This document shows, piece by piece, positions 53,408-63,492 of a DNA stretch of 64,000 nucleotides (the first letter of the stretch is position 1; each line of letters begins with the position of its first letter). The position numbers were made by a program, and so were the translations under genes. The stretch is from Microcystis aeruginosa W13-11. Lineage in GTDB: Bacteria; Cyanobacteriota; Cyanobacteriia; Cyanobacteriales; Microcystaceae. The DNA lies in contig JAADBR010000004.1 in the NCBI GenBank assembly GCA_009995705.1, forward strand, positions 1-64,000, in the 5' to 3' direction. The notes beneath the pieces were generated by a model that saw only the letters and a program-made list of their open reading frames with translations, did not search any database and was not told the DNA's origin.

Positions 53408-56194
53408 ATGGCCGCTAATGCCGACTATTCTGCCCATTCTAGACTTAACTTGCAACAACCTTGGCATACTTATCCAGTGGAAACCACCCTATCTATCCTC
53501 GGTAGTTCCGCTGTTAATGGCCTCAATAGGGAGCAAATCGCCGAAAGAATTAAATATTATGGCAAAAATGAACTAAAAGAACGTCCAGGGCGCAGTAATT
53601 GGCAAATTCTCCTAGATCAGTTTACCAATATCATGCTCCTGCTCTTAATTGCCGTGGCCATAATTTCCGGGGGACTGGATTTACTGGCATTACAGCGCGG
53701 TCATCTGGCTAAAATTGGTGTTCCCTTCAAAGATACGATCGCTATTTTAACAATTGTCATCCTCAATGGTATCCTCGGCTATCTGCAAGAAAGTCGCGCC
53801 GAAAAAGCTCTGGCCGCTTTAAAAAAACTTTCCTCTCCCCAAGTTAATGTTATCCGCGAGGGTCAACGCAGAGAAATAGATGCGGTTAATCTCGTCCCCG
53901 GGGACATCATGCTGATTGAAGCGGGAACCCAAATCAGCGCCGACGGCCAAATTATCGAAGCTTTTAACCTGCAAATTCGCGAATCGGCCTTGACAGGAGA
54001 GGCAAATAGTGTTAGTAAATCCGCCTCCATTGACCCCTTAGACCGGGATACTCCCCTTGGCGATCGCTTAAATTTTGTCTTTACTGGAACAGAGGTACTG
54101 CAAGGCCGGGCCAAGGTCATCGTTACCAATACGGGAATGACCACGGAATTAGGCAAAATCGCTCAAATGTTAGCAACAGTCGGCAATGAACCCACTCCTC
54201 TCCAAAAAAGAATGACTCACTTGGGTAATGTCCTTGTTGCTGGTTCTCTCATTCTAGTTGCCCTGACTATTACCGTCGGTTTGATCAATGCCGGTTGGTC
54301 GGCCCTACAGGAATTAGTCGAAGTTTCCCTTAGTATGGCAGTAGCCGTCGTTCCCGAAGGATTACCCGCAGTTATCACCCTAACTCTCGCCCTAGGTACT
54401 CAACGCATGGTCAAACGTCAGGCCTTGATTCGTAAACTGCCGGCAGTAGAAACCCTCGGTTCCGTTAATGTGATCTGTTCCGACAAAACCGGGACGCTAA
54501 CGGAAAATAAAATGATTGTACGGGAGATAGAGACAGTTAATCGCAATTTTTTAGTTACTGGGGAAGGATATAGCCCAAAAGGACAATTTTTAGACTCCGA
54601 GCAACGGGCGATCGATCCCAAAACCGATCTAGAATTACATCATCTCTTAATTGCCAGTGTCCTCTGCAACGATGCCAGTTTATACCTTGATAACGGTCAC
54701 GATCGCATTTTAGGCGATCCCACAGAAGGAGCTTTATTAGTTTTAGGGGCGAAAGCGGGCTTAAATTTATCCCTAACCAAGCAAGAGTTCCCTAGAATCG
54801 CTGAAATCCCTTTTTCTTCCCAAAGAAAGCGAATGTCGGTCATTTGTCAAGGAGTCAATACCGTACTATTTACCAAAGGTTCCCCAGAATTAATCCTTGA
54901 ACAGTGTCTCTCCTATCAATCGGGATTAGAAAGTCTTCCTTTTGGGGATAGGGAAAAAGAACAAGTCTTAGTCGCTAACAATGCTATGGCTAACAGGGGT
55001 TTGCGAGTCTTAGGATTAGCCTACAAAAACCTGATTTATCCGTCAGAATCAACTGAAATCAGCGAAGATAAGCTAATTTGGCTGGGAATGGTCGGTATGA
55101 TTGACGCAGCGCGACCAGAGGTACAAATCGCCGTGGCTAGGTGTCAAGAAGCGGGAATCCGTCCGATTATGATCACCGGCGATCATCAATTAACCGCTCT
55201 AGCGGTGGCTAAAAGTCTTGGTATTGCCCAAGCGGGAGCTTTAGTCATCTCAGGACAAGAATTAGATAAATTATCACCAATTCAGCTAGAAACCATCATT
55301 GACAAAACTAACATCTATGCCCGCGTCTCCCCCGAACATAAACTAACTATTGTCCGCGCTTTGCAAAAAAAGGGTAAATTTGTCGCTATGACCGGAGATG
55401 GGGTTAATGATGCTCCGGCCCTGAAACAAGCAGATATCGGTATTGCCATGGGAATCGCTGGCACCGATGTCACCAAAGAGGCTAGTGATATGATTCTCCT
55501 CGATGATAATTTTGCCACTATCGTCGCTGCTACGGAAGAAGGGCGAGTGGTTTATCACAATATTCGCAGTTTTATTAAATATATTCTCGGCAGTAATATC
55601 GGGGAAGTGATTACTATCGCTGCTTCGCCTCTTTTGGGTTTAGTTACTCCTCTCACTCCCCTACAAATTCTCTGGATGAATTTAGTTACCGATGGTTTAC
55701 CTGCTTTAGCTTTAGCAGTGGAACCCGCTTCTCCTAATATTATGCGTCGCCCTCCTTTTAGTCCCCAAGAAAGTATTTTTGCTCGCGGTTTGGGCAGTTA
55801 TATCGTTAGAATTGGGATTATTTTTTCGATTATTAATATCATTCAAATGTTGATCGCTGTGCGCTTGGATCCGCTTTTTGGTAATACTGGTTCATGGAAA
55901 ACTATGGTTTTTACTACTCTCTGTTTAGCTCAGATGGGTCATGCCATTTCTGTGCGATCGAGCGATCATCTTACCATAGAAATGAATCCTTTCACTAATC
56001 CCTATCTCTGGATAGCAGTAACCCTGACGACAATTTTTCAACTGATGTTAATCTATGTTCCTGCTCTGCGGGATTTTTTCGGTACTCAATTTTTAACTAA
56101 AGAAGAATTATTAATCTGTTTGGGATTTAGTACCTTGTTATTCGTTTGGGTGGAGTTAGAAAAATTATTTACCCGTTGGTATCATCGGCGATAA
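53408..56194 (+). CDS. P-type cation ATPase (calcium-type, P2)
   Basis: The 928-residue pump has an N-terminal cation-ATPase domain, M4 motif [12 protein letters not shown] (about 315), phosphorylation site DKTGTLTEN with D359, [23 protein letters not shown] and the hinge TGDGVNDAP (about 662-670). The last six helices contain [17 protein letters not shown]. The layout fits PacL/SERCA/PMR-like Ca2+ (or Na+/Mn2+) exporters; the ion is inferred. Monocistronic after the kinase gene. Confidence 0.9.
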   Translation: MAANADYSAHSRLNLQQPWHTYPVETTLSILGSSAVNGLNREQIAERIKYYGKNELKERPGRSNWQILLDQFTNIMLLLLIAVAIISGGLDLLALQRGHLAKIGVPFKDTIAILTIVILNGILGYLQESRAEKALAALKKLSSPQVNVIREGQRREIDAVNLVPGDIMLIEAGTQISADGQIIEAFNLQIRESALTGEANSVSKSASIDPLDRDTPLGDRLNFVFTGTEVLQGRAKVIVTNTGMTTELGKIAQMLATVGNEPTPLQKRMTHLGNVLVAGSLILVALTITVGLINAGWSALQELVEVSLSMAVAVVPEGLPAVITLTLALGTQRMVKRQALIRKLPAVETLGSVNVICSDKTGTLTENKMIVREIETVNRNFLVTGEGYSPKGQFLDSEQRAIDPKTDLELHHLLIASVLCNDASLYLDNGHDRILGDPTEGALLVLGAKAGLNLSLTKQEFPRIAEIPFSSQRKRMSVICQGVNTVLFTKGSPELILEQCLSYQSGLESLPFGDREKEQVLVANNAMANRGLRVLGLAYKNLIYPSESTEISEDKLIWLGMVGMIDAARPEVQIAVARCQEAGIRPIMITGDHQLTALAVAKSLGIAQAGALVISGQELDKLSPIQLETIIDKTNIYARVSPEHKLTIVRALQKKGKFVAMTGDGVNDAPALKQADIGIAMGIAGTDVTKEASDMILLDDNFATIVAATEEGRVVYHNIRSFIKYILGSNIGEVITIAASPLLGLVTPLTPLQILWMNLVTDGLPALALAVEPASPNIMRRPPFSPQESIFARGLGSYIVRIGIIFSIINIIQMLIAVRLDPLFGNTGSWKTMVFTTLCLAQMGHAISVRSSDHLTIEMNPFTNPYLWIAVTLTTIFQLMLIYVPALRDFFGTQFLTKEELLICLGFSTLLFVWVELEKLFTRWYHRR

Positions 56195-56443
56195 TCAGGG
56201 AGCTTTTTTCAGTGTTCAGTAAACAGTGAATTGAAAACTCAAATCTGATAACTGAGAAACCCCATCCACAGGGAAAACCCTTGTTTAGCTTTTTCAGCTA
56301 CGAGCCTTGCATAGCAGTACTTTTAATGCTTAGTGCCTTGGCCGTGAAATTCCAGTTCTCTAGCTGATTGCAGTTTGGCTTACTATTAAAAACTGATTTG
56401 ATCTAAGATTGAATCAGCAATATTTTATTGTGAGTATCAAACA

Positions 56444-56848
56444 ATGGAACCAATTTCTCTGATTGTCACCGCCTTGACTGCCGGTGCGGTTGCTGCGGCT
56501 AAAGATACGGCGGAAAAAGGCGTTAAAGATACATATCAAGGTTTGAAAACCTTGATTAAGTGTAAGTTTGCTAATGATGCTTTGGCACAGGCAATGGTAG
56601 AGGCAAAACCAGAGGATATCAAGAAAGCTGAAGGTTTGTTAAAAGATAAAATTGTCGAAGCGGGGGTTGATAAAGATAATGAAATCACTAAATTAGCCCA
56701 AGATTTACTAGACAAGCTCCAAGAACAACCCGGTGGACAACAAATTATCACCCAAAATATTAGTAATGTCAAATATGCTGCTACCTCTGGCACGGGTAAT
56801 GCTAGTATTAGTGGCACCACCGAGCATAGCACATCTAAGGATGATTGA
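56444..56848 (+). CDS. Putative amyloid-signalling effector (Bell-like domain plus C-terminal motif)
   Basis: The 134-residue protein starts MEPISLIVTALTAGAVAAAK, a hydrophobic helix, then amphipathic helices (TYQGLKTLIKCKF, DIKKAEGLLKDKIVEAG, EITKLAQDLLDKLQ). This is like the bacterial Bell-type (HeLo-analogue) helical domains thought to damage membranes. The C-terminus has QNISNVKYAATSGTGNASIS with YAATSGTGNA at 111-120. The next small gene repeats that decapeptide at its N-terminus (residues 19-28). Effector C-terminus and receptor N-terminus sharing a short motif is the hallmark of amyloid signalling pairs. Interpretation inferred; the motif sharing is directly visible. Confidence 0.55.
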   Translation: MEPISLIVTALTAGAVAAAKDTAEKGVKDTYQGLKTLIKCKFANDALAQAMVEAKPEDIKKAEGLLKDKIVEAGVDKDNEITKLAQDLLDKLQEQPGGQQIITQNISNVKYAATSGTGNASISGTTEHSTSKDD

Positions 56849-56869
56849 GACTGTATTTTAATAATCAGG

Positions 56870-57010
56870 ATGGTTGATATGTCAGAACCAAGCAAAATTC
56901 AACAAAATATTACAGAAGCTCAATACGCTGCTACCTCTGGGACTGGCAATGCAACCATCACGATTACCAATTACTATTATCGAGAAGAAGCAAGAATAAC
57001 GGGACCGTAA
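56870..57010 (+). CDS. Stub of a receptor carrying the matching amyloid-type motif
   Basis: A 46-codon gene starts at ATG 56870 (or 56879) with MVDMSEPSKIQQNITEAQ, then YAATSGTGNATITITNYYYR and a stop at 57008-57010. The shared decapeptide is at residues 19-28. Motifs of this kind normally stand at the N-terminus of a NACHT or NB-ARC receptor. Here nothing of the receptor follows; an IS256-type remnant begins 62 bp downstream. It is probably the surviving N-terminus of a larger lost protein, though a stand-alone nucleating peptide is possible. Confidence 0.5.
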   Translation: MVDMSEPSKIQQNITEAQYAATSGTGNATITITNYYYREEARITGP

Positions 57011-57071
57011 GATAGTTTGTGTCAGAGGTCAAAATAAGAACTAATGAACTAAAAAACAGAGAAAAAGAGAA

Positions 57072-57360
57072 ATGATCTTTCGACCCGAACTAATCGATGA
57101 ATTGCTCAAAGACTACAAAAACCCAGAAGACTTGATGGGGGAAGGGGGTATCTTTAAACAACTAACCAAAGCCTTAATCGAGCGATGCTTAACAGCAGAG
57201 CTAGATACCCATCTAGAGGAAGAAAAACAAAACGCAGAGCCAACTAACCCGAAGAATCGCCGCAATGGTCATAGTAAAAAGACGATCAAAGGAGAATTTG
57301 GGAAAGCACAGATCGCCTTCCCCGTGACCGAAACGGAGAATTTGAACCGATAATCGTTCA
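57072..57360 (+). pseudogene. IS256-family transposase, truncated and frameshifted
   Basis: The N-terminus is typical of IS256-type transposases: MIFRPELIDELLKDYKNPED, EGGIFKQLTKALIERCLTAE, NRRNGHSKKTIKGEFGKAQI. A one-base deletion in the run TTCCCC near 57320 moves PRDRNGEFEPIIV into another frame, and family sequence stops at about 57360. The catalytic DDE part is absent. Sequence from 57361 to 57687 has no gene and no clear matching inverted end; it includes a CCACTCCCCACTCCCCC tract. Confidence 0.8.
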
Positions 57361-57687
57361 AAACTGCCAGTTGCCAATCCGATAGCTTGCGGTATTAACA
57401 AATGAGGTAGATGCTCTGAAACTATGCACGACCACTGCTTGAGATATTTGTTTTTCAGCATTGCCCTTCACCATGCTCCTCTAAATCTCTAGCTTGATGT
57501 TCTCACCTTAAGTGTGTGACTGCTCACCTCTTTTTAATAAACTTACACCTGTCAGGTCTCCACTCCCCACTCCCCCATACTTTTTAAACAGCATTTAGGA
57601 TCATCGCCGTCCCTAAATAGTTACTCTGGTTTTTTCTAGTAAAGTTATACTATTAAGGAAGCAAAGACGAAATTCTAGGGTTAAGCA

Positions 57688-58362
57688 ATGGTTAGACAAC
57701 TCGACGACAGCCCGAAAACCACAATCGTCTATCCCGATAGCGACGGTAAACCGATGGCCGACAATACAAGACAATTTCGCTGGATTACGACGATTAAAGC
57801 GAATTTAGACTGGTTATTTGCCAATAATGCCGATGTTTTCGTTGCTGGTGATTTACTCTGGTATCCCGTGGAGGGAGATAATAAGACTCGGCAAGCGCCT
57901 GATGTCATGGTAGCTTTTGGCAGACCGAAAGGGGAAAGAGGTTCCTATCAACAGTGGAAAGAGAACAATATCCCCCCGCAAGTGGTTTTTGAAATTCTCT
58001 CTCCGGGTAATACCCAAACGGAAATGACCAGAAAACTGCTGTTTTATGACCGTTATGGTGTGAAAGAATACTACATTTATAATCCCGATAAAAATGATTT
58101 GGGTGGCTGTATTCGTCGGGAAAATCGGCTCGAAAGTCTGGAAAATCTCGATAATTGGGTCAGTCCTCGCTTGGGCATTCGTTTTCAATTGGCCCAACCA
58201 GAGTTACTCTTGTATTATCCCGATGGTCAACCTTTCACCAGTTACAACCAAGAACGACAACGGGCCGAAGCGGAACGACAACGAGCCGAAGCGGAACAAC
58301 AACGGGCCGAACGATTGGCGGCAAAACTGCGGGAATTAAATATTAGTCCCGAAGAAATTTAA
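57688..58362 (+). CDS. Uma2-family (DUF820) putative endonuclease
   Basis: The 224-residue protein has the restriction-endonuclease-like core of Uma2: DVFVAGDLLWYP, QAPDVMVAFG, VVFEILSPGNTQTEM-KLLFYDRYGVKEYYIYNP. The C-terminal tail repeats RQRAEAE/QQRAE three times, encoded by near-identical 24-bp units, followed by a helical end. Uma2 genes are abundant in cyanobacteria and their targets are unknown. It is upstream of gltA with a 263-bp gap that holds no feature I can name. Confidence 0.85.
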   Translation: MVRQLDDSPKTTIVYPDSDGKPMADNTRQFRWITTIKANLDWLFANNADVFVAGDLLWYPVEGDNKTRQAPDVMVAFGRPKGERGSYQQWKENNIPPQVVFEILSPGNTQTEMTRKLLFYDRYGVKEYYIYNPDKNDLGGCIRRENRLESLENLDNWVSPRLGIRFQLAQPELLLYYPDGQPFTSYNQERQRAEAERQRAEAEQQRAERLAAKLRELNISPEEI

Positions 58363-58625
58363 AAAAAATTATCGCTACAATGAAAGTAGATAAATATCAA
58401 GTCCTCTAGCTAGAGTCGCAACAGCAAGCCCAGAAAAAATGCGCTAGGGCAGGGTGTTGACTAAATCGACGAAGCAATCGCTAAATAGGATTAATTTTCG
58501 TCCAATTCTCCCCAATCCTGAACAGGAGAGGCAGAACCGAAGAATTTCTATAAAATTTCGGTAAGGGTGGAAAAATCAAGTAAGTTAGCGTTAGGGTTTA
58601 ATCTTCGCCACGGAAAGGTAGAACT

Positions 58626-59765
58626 ATGACAGTTTGTGAATATCGGCCAGGTTTAGAAGGAATTCCCGCCGCCCAATCCAGTATCAGCTTTGTGGATGGG
58701 CAAAAGGGAATCTTGGAGTATCGGGGCATTCGGATTGAGGAACTCGCCGAAAAAAGTACCTTCCTCGAAACCGCCTATCTCCTTATCTGGGGTGCTCTGC
58801 CCACGGGGGCGGAACTGGAAGAATTTGCCGATGAAATCCGTTATCATCGACGCATCAAGTACCGTATCGAAGACATGATGAAATGCTTCCCCGAAAAAGG
58901 CCATCCCATGGATGCGCTACAAACTTCGGCGGCGGCTTTGGGTTTATACTATGCCCGGCGGGCTTTGGATAATCCCGACTATATCCGTCAGGCAGTGGTG
59001 CGGTTATTAGCGAAAATCCCGACTATGGTGGCGGCGTTTCAATTGATTCGCAAAGGTAATCACCCCATTCAGCCCAATGATAGTCTTGATTATGCGGCCA
59101 ATTTCCTCTATATGTTGACGGAAAAACGACCGACGGATTTAGCGGCGAAAGTTTTCGATATCTGTTTGACTCTCCACGCCGAACATACCATGAATGCCTC
59201 GACTTTTTCGGCTATGGTGACGGCCTCCACTTTAACCGACCCCTACGGTGTCATCGCTTCAGCAGTGGGAACTCTCGCCGGCCCCCTCCACGGTGGGGCA
59301 AACGAGGAAGTATTGTTAATGTTAGAGGAAATCGGTTCGGTGGCTAATGTTCGTCCCTATGTGGAAAAATGTATCGCTAACAAACAAAAAGTTATGGGTT
59401 TTGGACACCGGGTATATAAAGTTAAGGATCCCCGGGCGACGATTTTACAAAACCTAGCCGAACAATTATTCGCGGAATTAGGTTCCGATGAGTACTACGA
59501 TATCGCCCTAGAATTAGAACAAGCAGTGGTGGATATCTACGGCGAAAAAGGTATCTATGCTAATGTGGATTTCTATTCGGGATTGGTCTATCGGAAATTA
59601 GGCATCCCCAGTGATTTATTTACCCCGATTTTTGCCATCTCCCGGGTGGCCGGTTGGTTGGCCCACTGGAAAGAACAATTAAATGCTAACCGCATTTTCC
59701 GTCCTACCCAAATCTACACCGGAGAACACGAAGTCCCCTATACACCGATCGAACAACGTTCTTAG
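58626..59765 (+). CDS. gltA: Citrate synthase
   Basis: The 379-residue enzyme joins oxaloacetate and acetyl-CoA. Signature parts: SFVDGQKGILEYRGIRIEEL, the active-site region AGPLHGGANEEVL, GFGHRVYKVKDPRA and the C-terminal DFYSGLVYRKLGIP with its Asp. The short length (about 380) fits the dimeric type found in cyanobacteria. Monocistronic, with a terminator after it. Confidence 0.95.
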   Translation: MTVCEYRPGLEGIPAAQSSISFVDGQKGILEYRGIRIEELAEKSTFLETAYLLIWGALPTGAELEEFADEIRYHRRIKYRIEDMMKCFPEKGHPMDALQTSAAALGLYYARRALDNPDYIRQAVVRLLAKIPTMVAAFQLIRKGNHPIQPNDSLDYAANFLYMLTEKRPTDLAAKVFDICLTLHAEHTMNASTFSAMVTASTLTDPYGVIASAVGTLAGPLHGGANEEVLLMLEEIGSVANVRPYVEKCIANKQKVMGFGHRVYKVKDPRATILQNLAEQLFAELGSDEYYDIALELEQAVVDIYGEKGIYANVDFYSGLVYRKLGIPSDLFTPIFAISRVAGWLAHWKEQLNANRIFRPTQIYTGEHEVPYTPIEQRS

Positions 59766-59798
59766 ATTTTATCTCCCATTCTTAATGGAAACACGGTT

Positions 59799-59835
59799 TC
59801 TCGCCTTTGTCAATCTCACCTAGGCGAGATTTTTT
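59799..59835 (+). terminator. gltA terminator
   Basis: TCTCGCCT (59799-59806) pairs with AGGCGAGA (59822-59829), followed at once by TTTTTT (59830-59835). It lies 34 bp past the gltA stop. Confidence 0.9.
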
Positions 59836-59963
59836 GTCTCATTTCCTGTTATATTTATGGGGCAAGGAAACAATCCAGCGGCTTTCAGCTTGGTCAGTTT
59901 CGGTATGTATAGTAAGGCAGGGTCTTTGCTTCTAGATAGTCGGATAGAAAAATATTAAAGATT

Positions 59964-61706
59964 ATGGTGAAATTTTGGCGGAGATTAACGGTATTTTTAA
60001 TTTCTTGTTTATTGCTGATTTCCCTAACTGCTTGTGGTAATCAAGTTAAACGCAATCAAGTGGTCATATCGGTATTAAGTGACCCAAAAACCTTTAATGC
60101 TGTTTTATCGGCCGAATCCCCGAATATTTTTGGTTTAACCTACGAAGGACTATTAACAGAAAATCCCATCACCGGCAAAAAAGAACCGGTCTTAGCAGAA
60201 TCTTGGACAATTTCCGATGATAATTTGAGCATTGTTTTTACTATGAGAGAGGGTTTAAAATGGTCGGATGGTCAACCCTTAACTGTTGATGACGTGGTTT
60301 TTACCTATAAAGACTTATATCTAAATCCTGAGATTCCCAACAACTACCGCGATAGTTTAAGAATAGGATTAAAAAAAGAATTCCCCGTTATTACTAAACT
60401 AGATAATCGCCGAATCGAATTTAAACTACCCGAACCTTTTGCACCTTTTTTAGATGCCGTCAGTTCACCGATTTTACCTAAACACGCTTTAGAGAAAACT
60501 ATTCAGAAAAAAAGCCCCGATGGTAGGTTAGAATTTCTCTCCACTTGGGGGTTAGATACTCCTCCCGATAAAATTGTTTTTAATGGTGCTTATAAACTCA
60601 AAGAGTACATAACGGGACAAAGGATTATTTTTGAGAATAACCCTTACTATTGGAAAAAAGATGCCCAAGGACAACAATTACCCCATATAACTTCAGTAAT
60701 TTGGGCAATTGTTGAATCTCAGGATACAACTTTACTGCAATTTCGTTCGGGAAGTTTAGATTCTATTGGGGTAACTCCTGAATTTTTCTCCCTCTTAAAA
60801 ACTGAAGAAGAAAGAGGAAATTTCACTATTTTTAATGGGGGACCTGCCTACGGAACCCAATTTATCAGTTTTAATCTCAACCAAGGCAAACGCAACGGAA
60901 AACCCCTAGTAGAGCCGATTAAATCTAGGTGGTTTAATAACTTAAATTTCCGCCAAGCTATTGCCTACGGCATTAATCGTCAAAGAATGATTGATGATAT
61001 CTATCGAGGATTGGGACAAGAACAAAATTCTTTTATTTCTATCCAATCGCCTTTTTACGATAAAAACCTGAAGGGTTACGATTATAATCCCGAAAAAGCC
61101 AAAGAATTATTATTAGAGGCCAGATTTAAGTATAATAGTGATAATCTGCTAGTTGATGCCGATAATAATCCCGTTAGATTTAACCTGATTACTAACGCAG
61201 GAAATAAAATCCGGGAAGCAATTGGCGCACAAATTAAAAATGATTTAGCCGCAATAGGAATTCAAGTGGATTTTCAAGCGATCGCTTTTAGTAATTTAGT
61301 TGATAAACTGAGTAATAGTCTAGATTGGGAGTCCCATATTTTAGGTTTTACTGGCGATAATGAACCCCACGCCCCTAATATTTGGTATGTAGATGGAAAT
61401 CTCCACGCTTTTAACCAACAACCTCAACCCGGCAGCCCTCCGATTCAAGGCTGGCAAGCGGCGGATTGGGAGAAAAAAATCGCCGATTTATACGTCAAAG
61501 GTTCCCAAGAATTAGACTTTGAGAAGCGCAGAGTTATCTATAATGAAATTCAACAACTTCAACAGGAATACGTCCCGTTTATTTATCTTGTCAATCCCCT
61601 CGCTTTGGGTGCGGTGCGTAACTGTTTTGAAGGAATACAATTCTCCGCCTTGGGTGGTGCCTTTTGGAATCTAGAAGAATTAAAGAAAACCTGTGGAGGT
61701 GTTTAA
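59964..61706 (+). CDS. ABC transporter substrate-binding lipoprotein (peptide/OppA type)
   Basis: The 580-residue protein has a lipoprotein signal (FLISCLLLISLTAC; lipobox LTAC at 21-24, lipid on C24) and the SBP_bac_5 fold: VLAESWTISDDNLSIVFTMR, GLKWSDGQPLTVDDVVFTYK, FNNLNFRQAIAYGINRQRMI-type. It should capture oligopeptides or similar ligands in the periplasm for an ABC permease, which is not in this window. Its stop shares one base with the ATG of the glycosyltransferase gene (TAATG). Confidence 0.88.
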   Translation: MVKFWRRLTVFLISCLLLISLTACGNQVKRNQVVISVLSDPKTFNAVLSAESPNIFGLTYEGLLTENPITGKKEPVLAESWTISDDNLSIVFTMREGLKWSDGQPLTVDDVVFTYKDLYLNPEIPNNYRDSLRIGLKKEFPVITKLDNRRIEFKLPEPFAPFLDAVSSPILPKHALEKTIQKKSPDGRLEFLSTWGLDTPPDKIVFNGAYKLKEYITGQRIIFENNPYYWKKDAQGQQLPHITSVIWAIVESQDTTLLQFRSGSLDSIGVTPEFFSLLKTEEERGNFTIFNGGPAYGTQFISFNLNQGKRNGKPLVEPIKSRWFNNLNFRQAIAYGINRQRMIDDIYRGLGQEQNSFISIQSPFYDKNLKGYDYNPEKAKELLLEARFKYNSDNLLVDADNNPVRFNLITNAGNKIREAIGAQIKNDLAAIGIQVDFQAIAFSNLVDKLSNSLDWESHILGFTGDNEPHAPNIWYVDGNLHAFNQQPQPGSPPIQGWQAADWEKKIADLYVKGSQELDFEKRRVIYNEIQQLQQEYVPFIYLVNPLALGAVRNCFEGIQFSALGGAFWNLEELKKTCGGV

Positions 61707-62974
61707 TGACTCATTTTGGCATTCTTTGTCCCACCGCTTCTGGACATATTAATCCTCTCCTACCTCTAGGAAAAGAGTTACAAAAACGCGGTCATAAAGT
61801 TACCTGTTTTTTAACTCTTGATGGTGAAGAAATGGTGCAAGCAGCTGGCTTAGATTTTCAGGCAATTGCACCCGATAAATATCCGAAAGGCACATCAGCC
61901 AAAAGTTTAGCCGAAATTGGTCAATTACGGGGAACAGCCGCCGTCCGACGCACGGTAGAATTAGTAACTAATTCTACCGCTGCCCTCTTTCAAACTATCC
62001 CTCAAGAGATACGTCGCCTGGGAATTGATGCCCTAATTGTCGATCAAGTCTCCCCCTCAGGAGGTACAATGGCAGAAAAATTAGCTATTCCCTTTGTCAG
62101 TTTTGCTGGGGCATTGGTTTTAAATCGTGATCCGCTTATTCCGCCCTTTATGACCACTTGGGACTATAATCCTTCATTTATCGGGGTTATTCGCAATAAA
62201 ATTGGCTATAAACTCCTTGACTTTCTGACTCGTCCCCTGAATGAGTTAATCAACCAGCAGCGTCAAGAATGGGGGTTAATTCCCTATCAAAACATCAATC
62301 AACGCTATTCCCCCCTTGCCCAAATTAGCCAACAACCTGCCGAATTTGAGTTTCCTCGGCAAAATTTACCTGCTCACTTCCACTTTACCGGTCCCTTTCA
62401 CGATTCCTCCACCAGAAAAACGATTCCTTTTCCCTACGAAAAATTAACCGGACAACCCTTAATTTATGCTTCCCTCGGTACAATTCAAAATCGCCTACAA
62501 TCGGCCTTTAATGCGATCGCCGAAGCCTGTGCCGATTTGCCGGTACAATTAGTTTTATCCTTGGGCAATACCGACTCTAACATTCAAATAACGACCAAAA
62601 ACGCCCTAGTTGTTCCCTACGCTCCCCAATTAGAGCTTTTAACCAGAGCCTCTCTTACCATCACCCACGCAGGCTTAAATACTACCCTAGAATCCCTTGC
62701 CCAAGCTGTACCGATGGTGGCTATTCCCATCACTAACGACCAACCGGGGGTATCTGCTCGGATAAAATGGTCGGGTACAGGGGAAGTGATTCCGATTTCC
62801 CGTCTAGAAGTTCCCCGTTTACGAGGGGCGATTGAAAAGGTGTTATCCTTTCCCAGTTACCGAGAAAATGCCCTGAGAATGCAAAAAGCGATGCAGAAGA
62901 CTGGAGGAGTGAAAATGGCCGCCGATATCGTCGAAAAAGCCATTTCTACCGGCCAACCCGTCCTAAGAGTCTAG
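61706..62974 (+). CDS. UDP-glycosyltransferase, MGT/CrtX-like (GT1)
   Basis: From ATG 61706, overlapping the previous stop by one base, the product is 422 residues. It has an N-terminal acceptor domain (HFGILCPTASGHINPLLPLG, FQAIAPDKYP) and a C-terminal nucleotide-sugar domain (ASLGTIQNRLQSAFNAIAEA, VVPYAPQLELLTRASLTITH, AGLNTTLESLAQAVPMVAIP, DQPGVSARIKWSGTGEVI). This is the GT1 PSPG-like arrangement. The end resembles zeaxanthin glucosyltransferase (CrtX), so a carotenoid acceptor is possible; macrolide-type acceptors are the alternative. Confidence 0.82.
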   Translation: MTHFGILCPTASGHINPLLPLGKELQKRGHKVTCFLTLDGEEMVQAAGLDFQAIAPDKYPKGTSAKSLAEIGQLRGTAAVRRTVELVTNSTAALFQTIPQEIRRLGIDALIVDQVSPSGGTMAEKLAIPFVSFAGALVLNRDPLIPPFMTTWDYNPSFIGVIRNKIGYKLLDFLTRPLNELINQQRQEWGLIPYQNINQRYSPLAQISQQPAEFEFPRQNLPAHFHFTGPFHDSSTRKTIPFPYEKLTGQPLIYASLGTIQNRLQSAFNAIAEACADLPVQLVLSLGNTDSNIQITTKNALVVPYAPQLELLTRASLTITHAGLNTTLESLAQAVPMVAIPITNDQPGVSARIKWSGTGEVIPISRLEVPRLRGAIEKVLSFPSYRENALRMQKAMQKTGGVKMAADIVEKAISTGQPVLRV

Positions 62975-63229
62975 TTGAGGTTTAGACTGACTATCATCCA
63001 CCAGCACAGTGTTATGTAATTTCTGAACCAGTTGACCTAATGTGCGCTTAGGAAATCTCTCATGATTGTCAATCAACTGGTTACGAGTTGATGTTGATAA
63101 TCCCTATATCTGAGTCACTGAAAGTAGATACTTTAAAATACCTTCAATCTTTGAAAAATTAACTATATTTCTGCCTAGCTTTCCTAGTGCTTCAGTTCTA
63201 ACTACTTCAATATCTATCGGTTTATCCAT
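62963..63229 (-). pseudogene. Small conserved-looking gene interrupted by an in-frame amber codon
   Basis: ATG at 63229 opens MDKPIDIEVVRTEALGKLGR, then NIVNFSKIEGILKYLLSVTQ, I, and a TAG at 63106-63104 (codon 42). The same frame continues GLSTSTRNQLIDNHERFPKR, TLGQLVQKLHNTVLVDDSQS to a TAG at 62965-62963. Both halves look like one protein of 88 codons; the second part resembles a conserved TLGQLVQ motif I have seen in uncharacterised bacterial proteins. A single point mutation is the simplest cause. It overlaps the end of the glycosyltransferase gene by 12 bp on the other strand. Confidence 0.6.
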
Positions 63230-63276
63230 GATTAATGGTAAGGCGTTGACTATCTAAATTATCTATTTTCACAGGT

Positions 63277-63340
63277 AATGGCAGCGATGGTTAATTGCCC
63301 TCACTCCTAACCGCTCTCCCAGAACAAACAGGAGAGGTCT
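63277..63340. repeat. Intergenic repeat related to 1143-1203
   Basis: TAATGGCAGCGATGGTTAAT, TGCCCTCACTCCTAACCGCT and CTCCC...GGAGAGG parallel the element after the first gene in the window, with an altered hairpin loop. The rest of 63230-63492 holds no recognisable feature except the presumed promoter of the DHH gene. Confidence 0.5.
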
Positions 63341-63492
63341 TTTGATAGACTAGAGTTATAGCCCGACAGTGGGGAGCTAGTGGCAAGAAAAGCTTAATAT
63401 TTGAGATGAACCGATCGAGCCAGAATATCGTCTAGAATTAATTAGCTCAAAAAATCCCGACTGAATCTACCCTTAAGCAAACTTTTCTAAAA

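Noticed and set aside
58094-58346. Overlapping frames within the Uma2 gene tail
   Set aside because: They arise from the 24-bp repeats encoding RQRAEAE in the real frame and have no independent coding features.
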